This document shows, one piece after another, positions 6,009-12,940 of a DNA stretch of 14,385 nt. A program made the translations under genes and the position numbers. The stretch comes from Deltaproteobacteria bacterium (GTDB lineage Bacteria; Desulfobacterota_B; Binatia; Bin18). The stretch spans positions 1 to 14,385 of the forward strand of contig JAAXHF010000526.1 in the NCBI GenBank assembly GCA_012271025.1, read 5' to 3'. Position 1 is the stretch's first letter. Each line of letters begins with the position of its first letter. Below the pieces are notes generated by a model. It had not been told where the DNA came from. It saw only the letters and a list, made by a program, of their open reading frames with translations, and made no database searches.

Positions 6009-7061
6009 ATGGATTTTGGAGTGATTTTTCTCTCCTACGTTGAGAGCTACAAAGACGTGGCGCTGGCCGAAAGCCAGGGCTTCAGCCACGCCTGGTTCGG
6101 CGATTCGCAGATGGTCTGGGCCGATGTGTACCAGTGCATGGCTCTGTGTGCGGCCAACACAACGACAATCAAACTGGGCACCAACGTCACCAATCCCAGC
6201 TCGCGTATCGCCCCGGTCACGGCCGGTAACTTTGCGACCCTGAACGTGCTGGCTCCGGGCCGGCTCATTCTGGGCATCGGCACCGGCAATACCTCGCGGC
6301 GGACGCTGGGCATGCCAGCGGCCAGGCTGGCTGAGATGCGGACCCATATCGACGTATGCCGCGGCCTGCTGAGCGGGGAGACCGTTCCGTATCAGGAGGG
6401 CGAGCGGCAGCGCATGATCCGCTTCCTCAACCCCGACGAGGGCTTCATCAACCTGGCCGACCCCATCCCGGTGTATGTGGCCGGCAGCGGACCCAAGACG
6501 CTGGAGCTGGCCGGGGAAATCGGCGACGGAGTGATCCTGTTCGGGACGGTCGGTGACAGTCTGCTCAAGTACACCCTGAGCCATATCCGGCGCGGCGCCG
6601 AACGGGCCGGCAAACGCCTGGAGGACTTGTATATCCTGGTCCTCACCGCCCTGCACTTCACCAAGCCGGGCGAGAGCCTGGCCGACCTCCAGCGGGTGGT
6701 CGGGCCGCTGGTCGTCTCGGAGTGCAACATCTTCGCCCTGTCGGTGACCGATCCCTATCAGTTGCCGGGCGATATTCGGGACGAGCTGATGGGCTTTAAG
6801 ACTGCCTACCGGACGCCGACCGCTCCGATCGAGACTCGCCATCTGGACCTGTACACCGGCTATTGCGCCGAGTTCAAACCCGAACACGAGTCGCTGGTCA
6901 CCGAGCGGATGATCAAGGAGACGACTCTGACCGGCACGCCGGAGGAGATTCGGGAGCGCATCCGCAGCATGGAGGCGCTGGGCGTGAAGCAGGTCGCGAT
7001 TGCGGCCAACGTCTCCGAGATGACCGATTTCGCCACCCAGGTCGTCCAGCCTTCCGCCTGA
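6009..7061 (+). CDS. LLM-class flavin-dependent oxidoreductase
   Basis: A 350-residue protein of the luciferase-like monooxygenase (LLM) superfamily, a TIM-barrel fold using FMN or coenzyme F420. Visible features are the N-terminal strand MDFGVIFLSY, the AWFGDSQM segment, LGTNVTNPSSR followed by APVTAGNFATLN, and PGRLILGIGTGNTSRR, the last a family-typical glycine-rich turn. PVYVAGSGPKTLELAGEIGDGVIL lies in the middle, and the closing TLTGTPEEIRERI segment is also typical of the class. Cofactor choice and substrate cannot be decided from sequence; F420-dependent reductase and FMN monooxygenase are both possible. AAGGAG (5997-6002) sits six bases before ATG 6009, giving a confident start. It follows HicAB by 47 bases. 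The 178 bases after its stop are AT-richer and lead into the methyltransferase-AlkB module. Confidence 0.93.
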   Translation: MDFGVIFLSYVESYKDVALAESQGFSHAWFGDSQMVWADVYQCMALCAANTTTIKLGTNVTNPSSRIAPVTAGNFATLNVLAPGRLILGIGTGNTSRRTLGMPAARLAEMRTHIDVCRGLLSGETVPYQEGERQRMIRFLNPDEGFINLADPIPVYVAGSGPKTLELAGEIGDGVILFGTVGDSLLKYTLSHIRRGAERAGKRLEDLYILVLTALHFTKPGESLADLQRVVGPLVVSECNIFALSVTDPYQLPGDIRDELMGFKTAYRTPTAPIETRHLDLYTGYCAEFKPEHESLVTERMIKETTLTGTPEEIRERIRSMEALGVKQVAIAANVSEMTDFATQVVQPSA

Positions 7062-7239
7062 CCTGAGCCGCTCGATGTAGAAAGACCGTTCTGAGCCAGA
7101 GGCTGGGACGATTATCGTTCTCGATAGCAACGTTGTTTCCAAAGAAATTTCCAAATCGAACTGCCTATTGAGGGCAGCCGCAATTATTATCCTTGTATAT
7201 TAGAGATTCGTTCGATACAGAGCAGAAAGGGAAAAATAC

Positions 7240-8043
7240 ATGAAGGCACGCCACTGGGACGAGCTGAATGCAGCGCTTTGGAAGTTTGTAAGAGAACCGC
7301 TTATGAACGAAATAAGCCGAGACGCATGGTTCGACACGCTAAAGAAGAGCCAGATTAAAAAGCGAGGCGATATGCAGACAGCGCGCTGCTATACTCTCAA
7401 TTACAGCTATATGCACTTCGACGCCCTGACAAAACTGATCAATAAACAGCTTAAACCTCGCCTGAAGCCGCTACGAGGACGCTTGTTGCATATCGCTCTT
7501 GGATGCGGCCCAGGTACAGACTCTTGGGCAGTGATACGTGCCCTTGGCAAGTCTGTAAAAGTAACGACTATAGGGTACGATCATAACAGAAACATGATCG
7601 CATTGGCCCGGAATATTGCCGAGCGGATTACGAAAAACGAATCCCACAAATACGAATATTTTGACGACCGTGATGAATTCGAGGAGCGTACAGCTGATGG
7701 TAAGGGTCGAATCGCCTTAGTGACCATCAATGCTCTTTTTGGTCAGAAGACTGTGACTGATGAATTTGTTACGTGGATCGTCGATCTGATAGATTGGCTG
7801 GCTGAGAGGAAGACTCAGGTCTTCGTCATCGGTACGCATCCCGACTACGATGAGGAAAAGGTCAATGAATCATGGGAGCAGATCACAGAACTCCAGGGAA
7901 CCTGTACGATCTATGAAGACCGGTTGGATGTCCGTACATGGTCCGCAACCAGATATGGTGAATACCACTGGTCCGAAGAGGGGCCATGGCACCGCGGTCA
8001 GTTCGACCCGCAATCGGCTCGAATCATTCAGGCGCGACGCTAA
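7240..8043 (+). CDS. Rossmann-fold methyltransferase-like protein, unknown target
   Basis: A 267-residue protein I do not recognise at family level. It has the hallmarks of a class I SAM methyltransferase: a glycine-rich motif I in LLHIALGCGPGTDSW (82-96), and a strand ending in an acidic residue, VTTIGYDHNRNM (Asp114 at the motif II position). Later strands are IALVTINALFG and TQVFVIGTHPDYD. There is no catalytic motif such as the NPPY-type of adenine methylases, and no Cys-based motif. The N-terminal 80 residues are helical and basic, possibly for substrate binding. AAAGGGA (about 7226-7232) precedes ATG 7240. Base composition, roughly 50% GC by eye, is clearly lower than that of the neighbours, and codon use is different, suggesting transfer. 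The AlkB gene begins one base after the stop. Confidence 0.75.
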   Translation: MKARHWDELNAALWKFVREPLMNEISRDAWFDTLKKSQIKKRGDMQTARCYTLNYSYMHFDALTKLINKQLKPRLKPLRGRLLHIALGCGPGTDSWAVIRALGKSVKVTTIGYDHNRNMIALARNIAERITKNESHKYEYFDDRDEFEERTADGKGRIALVTINALFGQKTVTDEFVTWIVDLIDWLAERKTQVFVIGTHPDYDEEKVNESWEQITELQGTCTIYEDRLDVRTWSATRYGEYHWSEEGPWHRGQFDPQSARIIQARR

Positions 8044-8044
8044 A

Positions 8045-8794
8045 ATGACCTTGCAAGAACAGCAGTTGTCTCTCTTCGAAAGGCGTCCAGAGAGTCCGTC
8101 CAAGCCTAGTGAGATAGGCGTTCCAGGCATTGATTATAGAGAGGCGTTTCTCAATCCAGACGAGTGTGACGAGATTGTCAGAAAGATCGACGACCAGCCA
8201 TGGAGCAATGACCTCAGCCGTCGAGTCCAGCACTACGGGTGGCGATATGACTATGCCTCCAAAACCGTCGCAGAGGATACACGTCTCGGCCCGCTCCCAG
8301 ACTGGCTGTCGAGCCTAGCAGAACGACTTCACCAAGAAGGGTTTTTCGAGGAAGTTCCCGACCAAGTCATTGTTAACGAATACCAGCCGGGACAGGGAAT
8401 TGCCCCTCATATTGACCGAGAAACTTTCGGGCCAACCGTGGCGACCATTTCACTCTGCGAACGCTGGCCGATGGAGTTCACACCCATCGACAGACAGACA
8501 GGTAATAATGGAAAGAGAGAACTATTCCTCGGTGTCGGCTCACTTCTCGTGTTGAAAGATGACGCGCGGGATAAATGGTTACATGGCATCGCCAAGCGGA
8601 AAAGCGACAGACCCGAGCCACAGAAAAAAGAACGCTATCCTAGGCAGCGCAGGATTTCTGTCACATTTCGGACCGTCATAGGGAGCGCCCATCGTGGGCG
8701 TTACCAGCCCACTCTAAACTGGCTTAGCCACCCTGCTGCTGCTTTTGCAGCGCCTCTAAAGCGGCGCCCTGCTCGCCCAGCACACGCTTGGTAG
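8045..8794 (+). CDS. AlkB-family 2-oxoglutarate/Fe(II) dioxygenase
   Basis: A 249-residue AlkB-type dioxygenase, a nucleic-acid demethylase or hydroxylase fold. Iron ligands are His122 and Asp124 (GIAPHIDRE) and His180 (DKWLHGIAKR). The 2-oxoglutarate arginines lie in RQRRISVTFR (202-209). NEYQPGQGIAPHID and a late WLHGI-RRISVTFR layout look closer to the ALKBH8-like branch than to E. coli AlkB, judged by eye. ALKBH8 works on tRNA wobble uridines and in animals is fused to a methyltransferase. The start is ATG 8045, one base after the preceding stop, with no strong Shine-Dalgarno, so coupling is likely. After Arg209 the family usually ends soon. Here about 40 more residues follow, Ala/Pro/Arg-rich from about 230 on; the last part overlaps antisense with another coding-like frame. 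The tail may be an artefact of a junction. GC is low until about 8700. Confidence 0.88.
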   Translation: MTLQEQQLSLFERRPESPSKPSEIGVPGIDYREAFLNPDECDEIVRKIDDQPWSNDLSRRVQHYGWRYDYASKTVAEDTRLGPLPDWLSSLAERLHQEGFFEEVPDQVIVNEYQPGQGIAPHIDRETFGPTVATISLCERWPMEFTPIDRQTGNNGKRELFLGVGSLLVLKDDARDKWLHGIAKRKSDRPEPQKKERYPRQRRISVTFRTVIGSAHRGRYQPTLNWLSHPAAAFAAPLKRRPARPAHAW

Positions 8795-8850
8795 ATTCCC
8801 GGTCTTGAATGTTGCCCCACCAGGCGGCCGGTTTCGGACGCCTTTCAATT
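8724..8850 (-). pseudogene. Possible C-terminal fragment of an unidentified gene
   Basis: On the minus strand a frame reads PAAWWGNIQDRESTKRVL then GEQGAALEALQKQQQGG and stops at 8724-8726. The composition (WWG, DREST, amphipathic helix with Gln-rich end) looks like a genuine protein C-terminus. It lies directly after the stop of the broken ATPase, in another frame, and overlaps the tail of the AlkB gene antisense. I cannot name the family. It could equally be a chance frame. Confidence 0.25.
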
Positions 8851-8856
8851 GCCGGC

Positions 8857-9272
8857 TTAGGGCCACAGGGCATCGGCCGCCAACAGGTTGGAGAATTGCG
8901 AAAATGGCAGAATCTCAATGCCGTCTACCGTTTGGAGTGCCGGCCCTTGGGGATAGACGACAATGCGTCGGCACAGACCCCCCAAGTCGGCCAGCACTCT
9001 CAACCCTTTGCACCAGGCTTCTGTAAAGGTGCCGCCGGACTTGACCTCAATGGCGACAAATTCTCTCCCGCGTTTGAGCAGGAAATCGACCTCAGTCCGG
9101 GTGTGTGCAGCTGTTGCCCAGTAGAAGCACTCGTCGCACAGATTGCGATAGTCTGTGTATGACCGAATCAGCTGTGCAATCAGCCCCTCAAATAGGTGCT
9201 TTTTCCAACGCCGCGTGGCCCTAAGAGAAAGAAGCTTTTTTGAGGCGCTTCAAGTATGCGTGGAATAGTCAT
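8857..9272 (-). pseudogene. Deleted AAA ATPase/DUF4143 gene remnant
   Basis: The minus strand from ATG 9272 reads MTIPRILEAPQKSFFLLGP followed by RGVGKSTYLRG and a stop at 9182-9180. This is the exact N-terminus of an AAA_14-type ATPase, ending in the Walker A motif GPRGVGKST. Immediately after, in another frame, HLFEGLIAQLIRSY begins about 9198 and runs to a stop at 8857, giving EVDFLLKRGREFVAIEVKS and VYPQGPALQTVDGIEIL. That is the C-terminal DUF4143 (restriction-endonuclease-like) part. About 250 codons between them, including Walker B, are missing and the frames no longer match, so the gene is dead. The short repeated context at the junction suggests deletion between small homologies. This family is very common in bacteria and archaea, with unclear function. 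Its promoter region remains. Confidence 0.8.
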
Positions 9273-9281
9273 TTGACTACT

Positions 9282-9314
9282 TTATCGTCATTTTTCGCAG
9301 TAATTTGACGATAA
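9282..9314. repeat. Perfect 9-bp inverted repeat, likely operator
   Basis: TTATCGTCA (9282-9290) and TGACGATAA (9306-9314) form perfect arms around a 15-base spacer. The right arm overlaps the predicted -10 box for the ATPase remnant. A second, related palindrome, TAGTCA (9266-9271) and TGACTA (9274-9279), sits on its start codon. Both share the GTCA/TGAC core, as expected of binding sites for one regulator. It could also form an RNA stem just beyond the OPT gene stop, but it is not GC-rich. Confidence 0.55.
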
Positions 9315-9340
9315 TACATACATTTTTCACAAATTCTCAA
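9311..9340 (-). promoter_or_regulatory. Candidate promoter of the ATPase remnant
   Basis: On the minus strand TTGAGA (9340-9335) and TATTAT (9316-9311) are each 5 of 6 matches to the -35 and -10 boxes, with an 18-base spacer. The -35 lies inside the last codons of the OPT gene. The inverted repeat at 9282-9314 overlaps the -10, so regulation by repression is plausible. Confidence 0.45.
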
Positions 9341-11210
9341 TCCCTGAATGTCGCGCCCGCCGATAAAAGAACGCCAGCGTAAACACCACCGCCCCGAAGG
9401 TCAGGAGCGTCATCAGCCCGTCCGGCAGCCCGAGCGACAGGCGGGGAATCCCGATGCTGGCCAGCAGGGCCAACCCGACCCCCATCAGCGCCTCACCGGC
9501 AATGGCCCCGGACGCCAGCAGGACGCCGGGCTGGACGGGCCGGGTTTGCTCGGTCGTCCCGGTGGTGAGCAGGAAGGCCACAATCCCGCCGACCAGAATC
9601 GGCACCGACAGCCCGAACGGCAAATACATGCCAACGGCGATCGGCATCAGGTGCGCCCGAAAGGCCGTGCCCCGCAGCTGTAGAACCCGGTCCACGATCA
9701 GAATACACACGCCCAGGCCCGCTCCCAGGCCGACCAGCGGCCACGGCAGCTGGCCGTCGCCAAAAAAGCCGCGGGCCAGGCTGGCAAACAGCTGGGCCTG
9801 GGGCGCGGCCAGCTCTTTGCCGCCGATGCCGCCCGGGGTGTGGTCGTGCAACAGTTGCAGCACGGGGGCCATGACCAGCGCCGCGACCGCCACCCCGGCA
9901 ATCTGCATGAGCTGTTGGCGCCGTGGGCTGGCCCCCACCAGCTGACCCGTCTTGAGGTCATTACACACGTCACCGGCCGTGCAGGCCGTGCAGCACACAA
10001 TCGCCGCCACCCCCAGGGTCGCCAGCATGCCGGTCGTGCCGCTGAAGCCGAACACAAACAGCAGCCCGCCGGTAAACAGCACGGCGGTAATCGTCATGCC
10101 CGAAACCGGGCTGTTGGAGTTGCCGACCAGCCCCACAATGTAGCTCGCCACTGCGGTGAAGAAGAAGGCCATGACCAGCATGATCAGCGTGGTCAGCAGG
10201 CTGACGCCGAGCTGGCCGGTGAGAACGGTGTACAGCCCGCCGATCAGCCCGACGCACACCAGGCCGAGCACGAGGATAGCGCCGAAGGGCATGTCGCGTC
10301 CGCCGGCCGCCTCCGGCTGAGCGGTCTGCGACCGCGCGAGCCCGACGGTCCCCAACAGCACCCGCAGCGCCTCGACCAGCCCGTGGCGCACCTGGGCGAT
10401 GGCCGCAACGCCGCCGACCACCATGGCGCCGACCCCGACATAGCGGACCTGACTTGACCAGACCGCGTACGCGCCCTCAATCGGGTTCTCAAGCAGCTGC
10501 GGAGAAGCGCCCAGAATCGGCAGGATGACCAGCCAGCCCAGGGCGCCGCCGGTGAAGACGAGCAGGGCGATATTGAGCTGAACAATCATGCCCACTCCCA
10601 GCAGGGCGACCGAAATATCTCCGCCTACATAGAAGATGCGTTGGCCCAGCACGACCGCCCCCTCCAGGCTGCCTTTGAGCAGGCCGACAAAGCTGATCAG
10701 CAGCTTGCCGACCAAGCCGAACACGGCGCCGTGAATGACCGCCCGGGCGTCGTCCGCACCGCGCTGTCCGGCGCGCAGCACGGCCGCACAGGCCAGGCCC
10801 TCAGGAAACTTCAGGGTCGGATTCTGGGGCACGACAAAGACGCGCCGGAGCGGGATCATCAGCAGAACGCCCAGCAGTCCGCCGCTCAGGGCGATGAGCG
10901 TAGTGAGGACGACATCAAAGCGTTGCCACACCCCAATCAGGACCAGGGCCGGCATGGTAAAGATAATCCCGGCGGCCAACGACTCCCCGGCTGAGGCGGC
11001 TGTCTGGGCCTGGTTGGCTTCGAGAATCGTCCCGCCGCGCATCACGACCCGCAGGAGCAACATGGCCAGCACCGCAGCCGGAATGGACGCCGAGACGGTC
11101 ATGCCGACTCTCAGCCCCAGGTAGACGTTGGCCGCGCCCATGACGACCGACAAGACCAGACCGAGGAGGACGGTTCGCAGGGTCAGTTCAGACACGTCGG
11201 ATGCTTGCAT
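9327..11210 (-). CDS. OPT-family oligopeptide/metal-chelate transporter
   Basis: A transporter of about 627 residues of the oligopeptide transporter (OPT, TIGR00733-like) superfamily, with many hydrophobic helices across its whole length, so an inner-membrane protein. Family motifs are GAANVYLGLRVGMTVSASIP near the N-terminus, TILEANQAQTAASAGESLA, the VPQNPTLKFPEGLACA segment, GNSNSPVSGMT, and TACTAGDVCNDLKTGQLVG. OPT proteins carry peptides or metal-chelate compounds; substrate is undetermined here. I start at ATG 11210 because GGAGA lies five bases before it; a longer GTG start at 11225 would overlap the upstream stop and lacks a site. It is the last gene of the minus-strand operon and follows the methyltransferase stop by 11 bases. 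The product is full length. Confidence 0.93.
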   Translation of the reverse strand: MQASDVSELTLRTVLLGLVLSVVMGAANVYLGLRVGMTVSASIPAAVLAMLLLRVVMRGGTILEANQAQTAASAGESLAAGIIFTMPALVLIGVWQRFDVVLTTLIALSGGLLGVLLMIPLRRVFVVPQNPTLKFPEGLACAAVLRAGQRGADDARAVIHGAVFGLVGKLLISFVGLLKGSLEGAVVLGQRIFYVGGDISVALLGVGMIVQLNIALLVFTGGALGWLVILPILGASPQLLENPIEGAYAVWSSQVRYVGVGAMVVGGVAAIAQVRHGLVEALRVLLGTVGLARSQTAQPEAAGGRDMPFGAILVLGLVCVGLIGGLYTVLTGQLGVSLLTTLIMLVMAFFFTAVASYIVGLVGNSNSPVSGMTITAVLFTGGLLFVFGFSGTTGMLATLGVAAIVCCTACTAGDVCNDLKTGQLVGASPRRQQLMQIAGVAVAALVMAPVLQLLHDHTPGGIGGKELAAPQAQLFASLARGFFGDGQLPWPLVGLGAGLGVCILIVDRVLQLRGTAFRAHLMPIAVGMYLPFGLSVPILVGGIVAFLLTTGTTEQTRPVQPGVLLASGAIAGEALMGVGLALLASIGIPRLSLGLPDGLMTLLTFGAVVFTLAFFYRRARHSGIENL

Positions 11211-11221
11211 GAGTTCTCCGA

Positions 11222-12031
11222 TCACAGGCGCGCGGCCCGTTTTTGCAGCACAAAGCGGGTTGTTTGAATACGCACCTCGGCGTTCGCCCGCGCCCGTGCC
11301 GTCCGCAGCACCACAGCCCGGCGGGCTGGAGACAAGTCGGCCAGAAAATCCGACGACATGGCCGTAAAGTCAAGAAAAAAACCGAGCGGCAGGCGGTCCG
11401 TGTCGGTCTGGGTGTGAATCATGTCCAGGCCCGCCCGTTGGCCAGCCTGGCTGAAGCCGTGGCGGGTCCGTATACGCGGCCGGGTTGGGGCGGGCAGGGC
11501 GGCCGTTTCTCCCAGCTCAGACAAAACCTGTTCAAGCAGAGCGCGCCAACGCGGACCGGGGTCGATATGCGCCGTGGACTCCCACGAGTGCCACCACAGG
11601 TTAAAAATAAACAGCCCGCCAGGTTTGAGTACACGGGCAACGCTGGGGAAGACCTCATTCTCGTCAACAAGATGGACGGCGGCGCTGCATAACACCGCCC
11701 TGGCTCGAATCGGCACGCGGTCCACTTGGGCGGCCGACACTCGAGCGTGGCCGATGCTGCGGCTGCCGACGCGCCGGACGGCCAGCTCCAGCATGGCCTC
11801 GGCCGGCTCGACCAGATAGACCTGGGCCTGGGGGTGACGGTGCAGCAGACGGGCGCTCAGCAGCCCGGCGCCTGCGGCCAGGTCAATAACCGGCCCCTCA
11901 AGCGGTGACGGCAACAGGTCGATCAGACGCTCGGCCAGCCGGCCAAAGATTGACCAGCGTTCGGTCAGCTCCTGGTAGGCGCGGGCGCGTTCCTGCCAGG
12001 AGTCAATAATCTGCTGCTCTCGGCTGTCCAT
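11222..12031 (-). CDS. Class I SAM-dependent methyltransferase
   Basis: A 269-residue class I methyltransferase (Methyltransf_11/25 type). Motif I is VIDLAAGAGLLSARLL (47-62), followed by the acidic strand end VYLVEPAEAML and the post-motif FPSVARVLKPGGLFIFNLWW, characteristic of this class. No motif specifying DNA or RNA is seen; small molecules are the most likely substrates, but that is inferred from the class. It is unrelated to ArsM as far as I can see, because the paired cysteines are absent. The start is ATG 12031, sharing its A with the stop of the DUF6122 gene (TGATG overlap), which signals translational coupling. The frame continues upstream to 12178 over that gene, which I regard as chance. 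The OPT gene follows immediately. Confidence 0.85.
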   Translation of the reverse strand: MDSREQQIIDSWQERARAYQELTERWSIFGRLAERLIDLLPSPLEGPVIDLAAGAGLLSARLLHRHPQAQVYLVEPAEAMLELAVRRVGSRSIGHARVSAAQVDRVPIRARAVLCSAAVHLVDENEVFPSVARVLKPGGLFIFNLWWHSWESTAHIDPGPRWRALLEQVLSELGETAALPAPTRPRIRTRHGFSQAGQRAGLDMIHTQTDTDRLPLGFFLDFTAMSSDFLADLSPARRAVVLRTARARANAEVRIQTTRFVLQKRAARL

Positions 12032-12342
12032 CACGGCATGAAAACACAATCTATGCCGTCGAGGAGCATATGGATCAAGAGGCCGACTCCCACCACCCGC
12101 GCGGCCGGGATGAGCGCCAGGATGCAGTAGACGCCAATCGCCGCGGAGGAGTGGAGCGGATGAAAGCCGATGCCGCACCGGTCCGGATCGTAGATCGGCG
12201 TGGCCAGCAGATGGTCGAGGTCAACGACCATGGTCAGCAGCATGATCAGCCAGGCTCGTCGCCAACGGTCGGCAAAAGCCAGCCGGGCGACCGCGCCGGG
12301 AACGAGGACATGGAGGATGAGGTGGAGGATGGGGCGGCTCAT
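12031..12342 (-). CDS. DUF6122-family small membrane protein
   Basis: A 103-residue membrane protein of the DUF6122 type, which resembles YdjM-like putative metal-dependent hydrolases. About three hydrophobic helices span the length. Candidate metal-ligand residues are present in family positions: His7 and His11 (LHLILHVLVPG), Asp41/Asp43/His44 (MVVDLDHLLATP), His61/His64 (IGFHPLHS), and His91/Asp95/Asp98 near the end. Function is not known. The start ATG 12342 overlaps the antitoxin stop by four bases (ATGA). The stop overlaps the methyltransferase start. These overlaps put it firmly in the operon with the TA pair. Confidence 0.85.
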   Translation of the reverse strand: MSRPILHLILHVLVPGAVARLAFADRWRRAWLIMLLTMVVDLDHLLATPIYDPDRCGIGFHPLHSSAAIGVYCILALIPAARVVGVGLLIHMLLDGIDCVFMP

Positions 12343-12614
12343 GACGAGCGAGTTAGGACGGCTGACTCTCGCTCGACTTCCCAGCCCGGAAACACGAGAA
12401 CCGCCGGATGCACACGCAAGGCACGGGCGAGTGTTTTCGCCCGCTCCAGGCCGAGCTTGACCCGCTCTCTTTCTATGGCCGAAATCGTGGATTGCGGGAT
12501 GCCGGTCGCTGCGGCCAATTCATTCTGGCTGAGTTCCTGGAGTTCACGAATGATGCGGACCGACTCGCCGACCGATAGCTCAAGGCGCTTCTTTGCTCTC
12601 CGGTACTCAGACAT
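12339..12614 (-). CDS. higA: Xre-family antitoxin (HigA-like)
   Basis: A 91-residue antitoxin with a Xre/Cro-type helix-turn-helix at about residues 17-72. The recognition helices are visible in QNELAAATGIPQSTISAIERERVK, followed by LGLERAKTLARALRV. It should bind the upstream toxin and repress the operon at the inverted repeat at 12910-12929. GGAGA precedes the ATG at 12614, and the toxin stop codon abuts it (TAAATG). The toxin-first order and Xre fold fit a HigBA/RelBE-like module. It ends overlapping the DUF6122 gene by four bases, which is unusual for a TA antitoxin that normally ends its operon. Confidence 0.9.
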   Translation of the reverse strand: MSEYRRAKKRLELSVGESVRIIRELQELSQNELAAATGIPQSTISAIERERVKLGLERAKTLARALRVHPAVLVFPGWEVERESAVLTRSS

Positions 12615-12896
12615 TTATCTTCTCCGATAGTCATGCGGGCTGAGGCTTACGACTTCAACATACACGCGGTCCCGCTCGATTCTGTAAATGACCCGATACT
12701 GGTCGTTAAGCCGCGAGGATCTATGCCCTCCCCACTCTCCGCGTAGACTCTCGTCATGGAACCCTCGGATCTGTCGCAGTCCCTCAGGACCGGAGATTGC
12801 AACGATATCCTTCCATTTTTCATAGCGCTTCAGAATTTCGTGGGGCAGCCGCCTGATTTGCCGATCAACTCGTCGATGCTCGAAGATATCCCACAC
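12615..12896 (-). CDS. RelE/HigB-like ribonuclease toxin
   Basis: A 93-residue toxin of the RelE/ParE superfamily, HigB-like by its gene order. The fold markers are a basic helical N-terminus (RRVDRQIRRLPHEIL), then RQIRGFHDESL, the strands SRLNDQYRVIYRIERDRV, and the closing VVSLSPHDYRR with the catalytic-type His-Asp-Tyr end. It is expected to cleave mRNA at the ribosome. The start codon is GTG 12896 with no Shine-Dalgarno, and the predicted transcription start is at about 12898, so it would be almost leaderless. The antitoxin ATG follows directly on its stop. It is distinct in sequence from the HigB at 88-381. Confidence 0.88.
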   Translation of the reverse strand: MWDIFEHRRVDRQIRRLPHEILKRYEKWKDIVAISGPEGLRQIRGFHDESLRGEWGGHRSSRLNDQYRVIYRIERDRVYVEVVSLSPHDYRRR

Positions 12897-12904
12897 CGAA
12901 GAGG

Positions 12905-12932
12905 AATGTACATACTATTTATGGTATGTCAA
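12905..12932 (-). promoter_or_regulatory. Promoter and operator of the toxin-led operon
   Basis: On the minus strand TTGACA (12932-12927) is a perfect -35. After a 16-base spacer TACATT (12910-12905) is a 4 of 6 -10 match. The perfect inverted repeat ACATAC/GTATGT (12910-12915 and 12924-12929, 8-base gap) fills the space between the boxes, where a dimeric Xre antitoxin would block polymerase. The predicted start of transcription is within about two bases of the GTG start codon. Confidence 0.6.
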
Positions 12933-12940
12933 CGAGCGGG

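Noticed and set aside
7062..7239. Promoter before the methyltransferase-like gene
   Set aside because: The region is AT-richer and has TATATT at 7196-7201, but no -35 box lies 16-18 bases upstream; the short palindrome ACGAT-T-ATCGT there is too small to assign.
8809..9162. Plus-strand frame of 117 codons
   Set aside because: It is the antisense shadow of the DUF4143 remnant on the minus strand.
12034..12178. N-terminal extension of the methyltransferase up to 12178
   Set aside because: It lies entirely over the DUF6122 gene and has no methyltransferase-like sequence; ATG 12031 is coupled to the stop of that gene.
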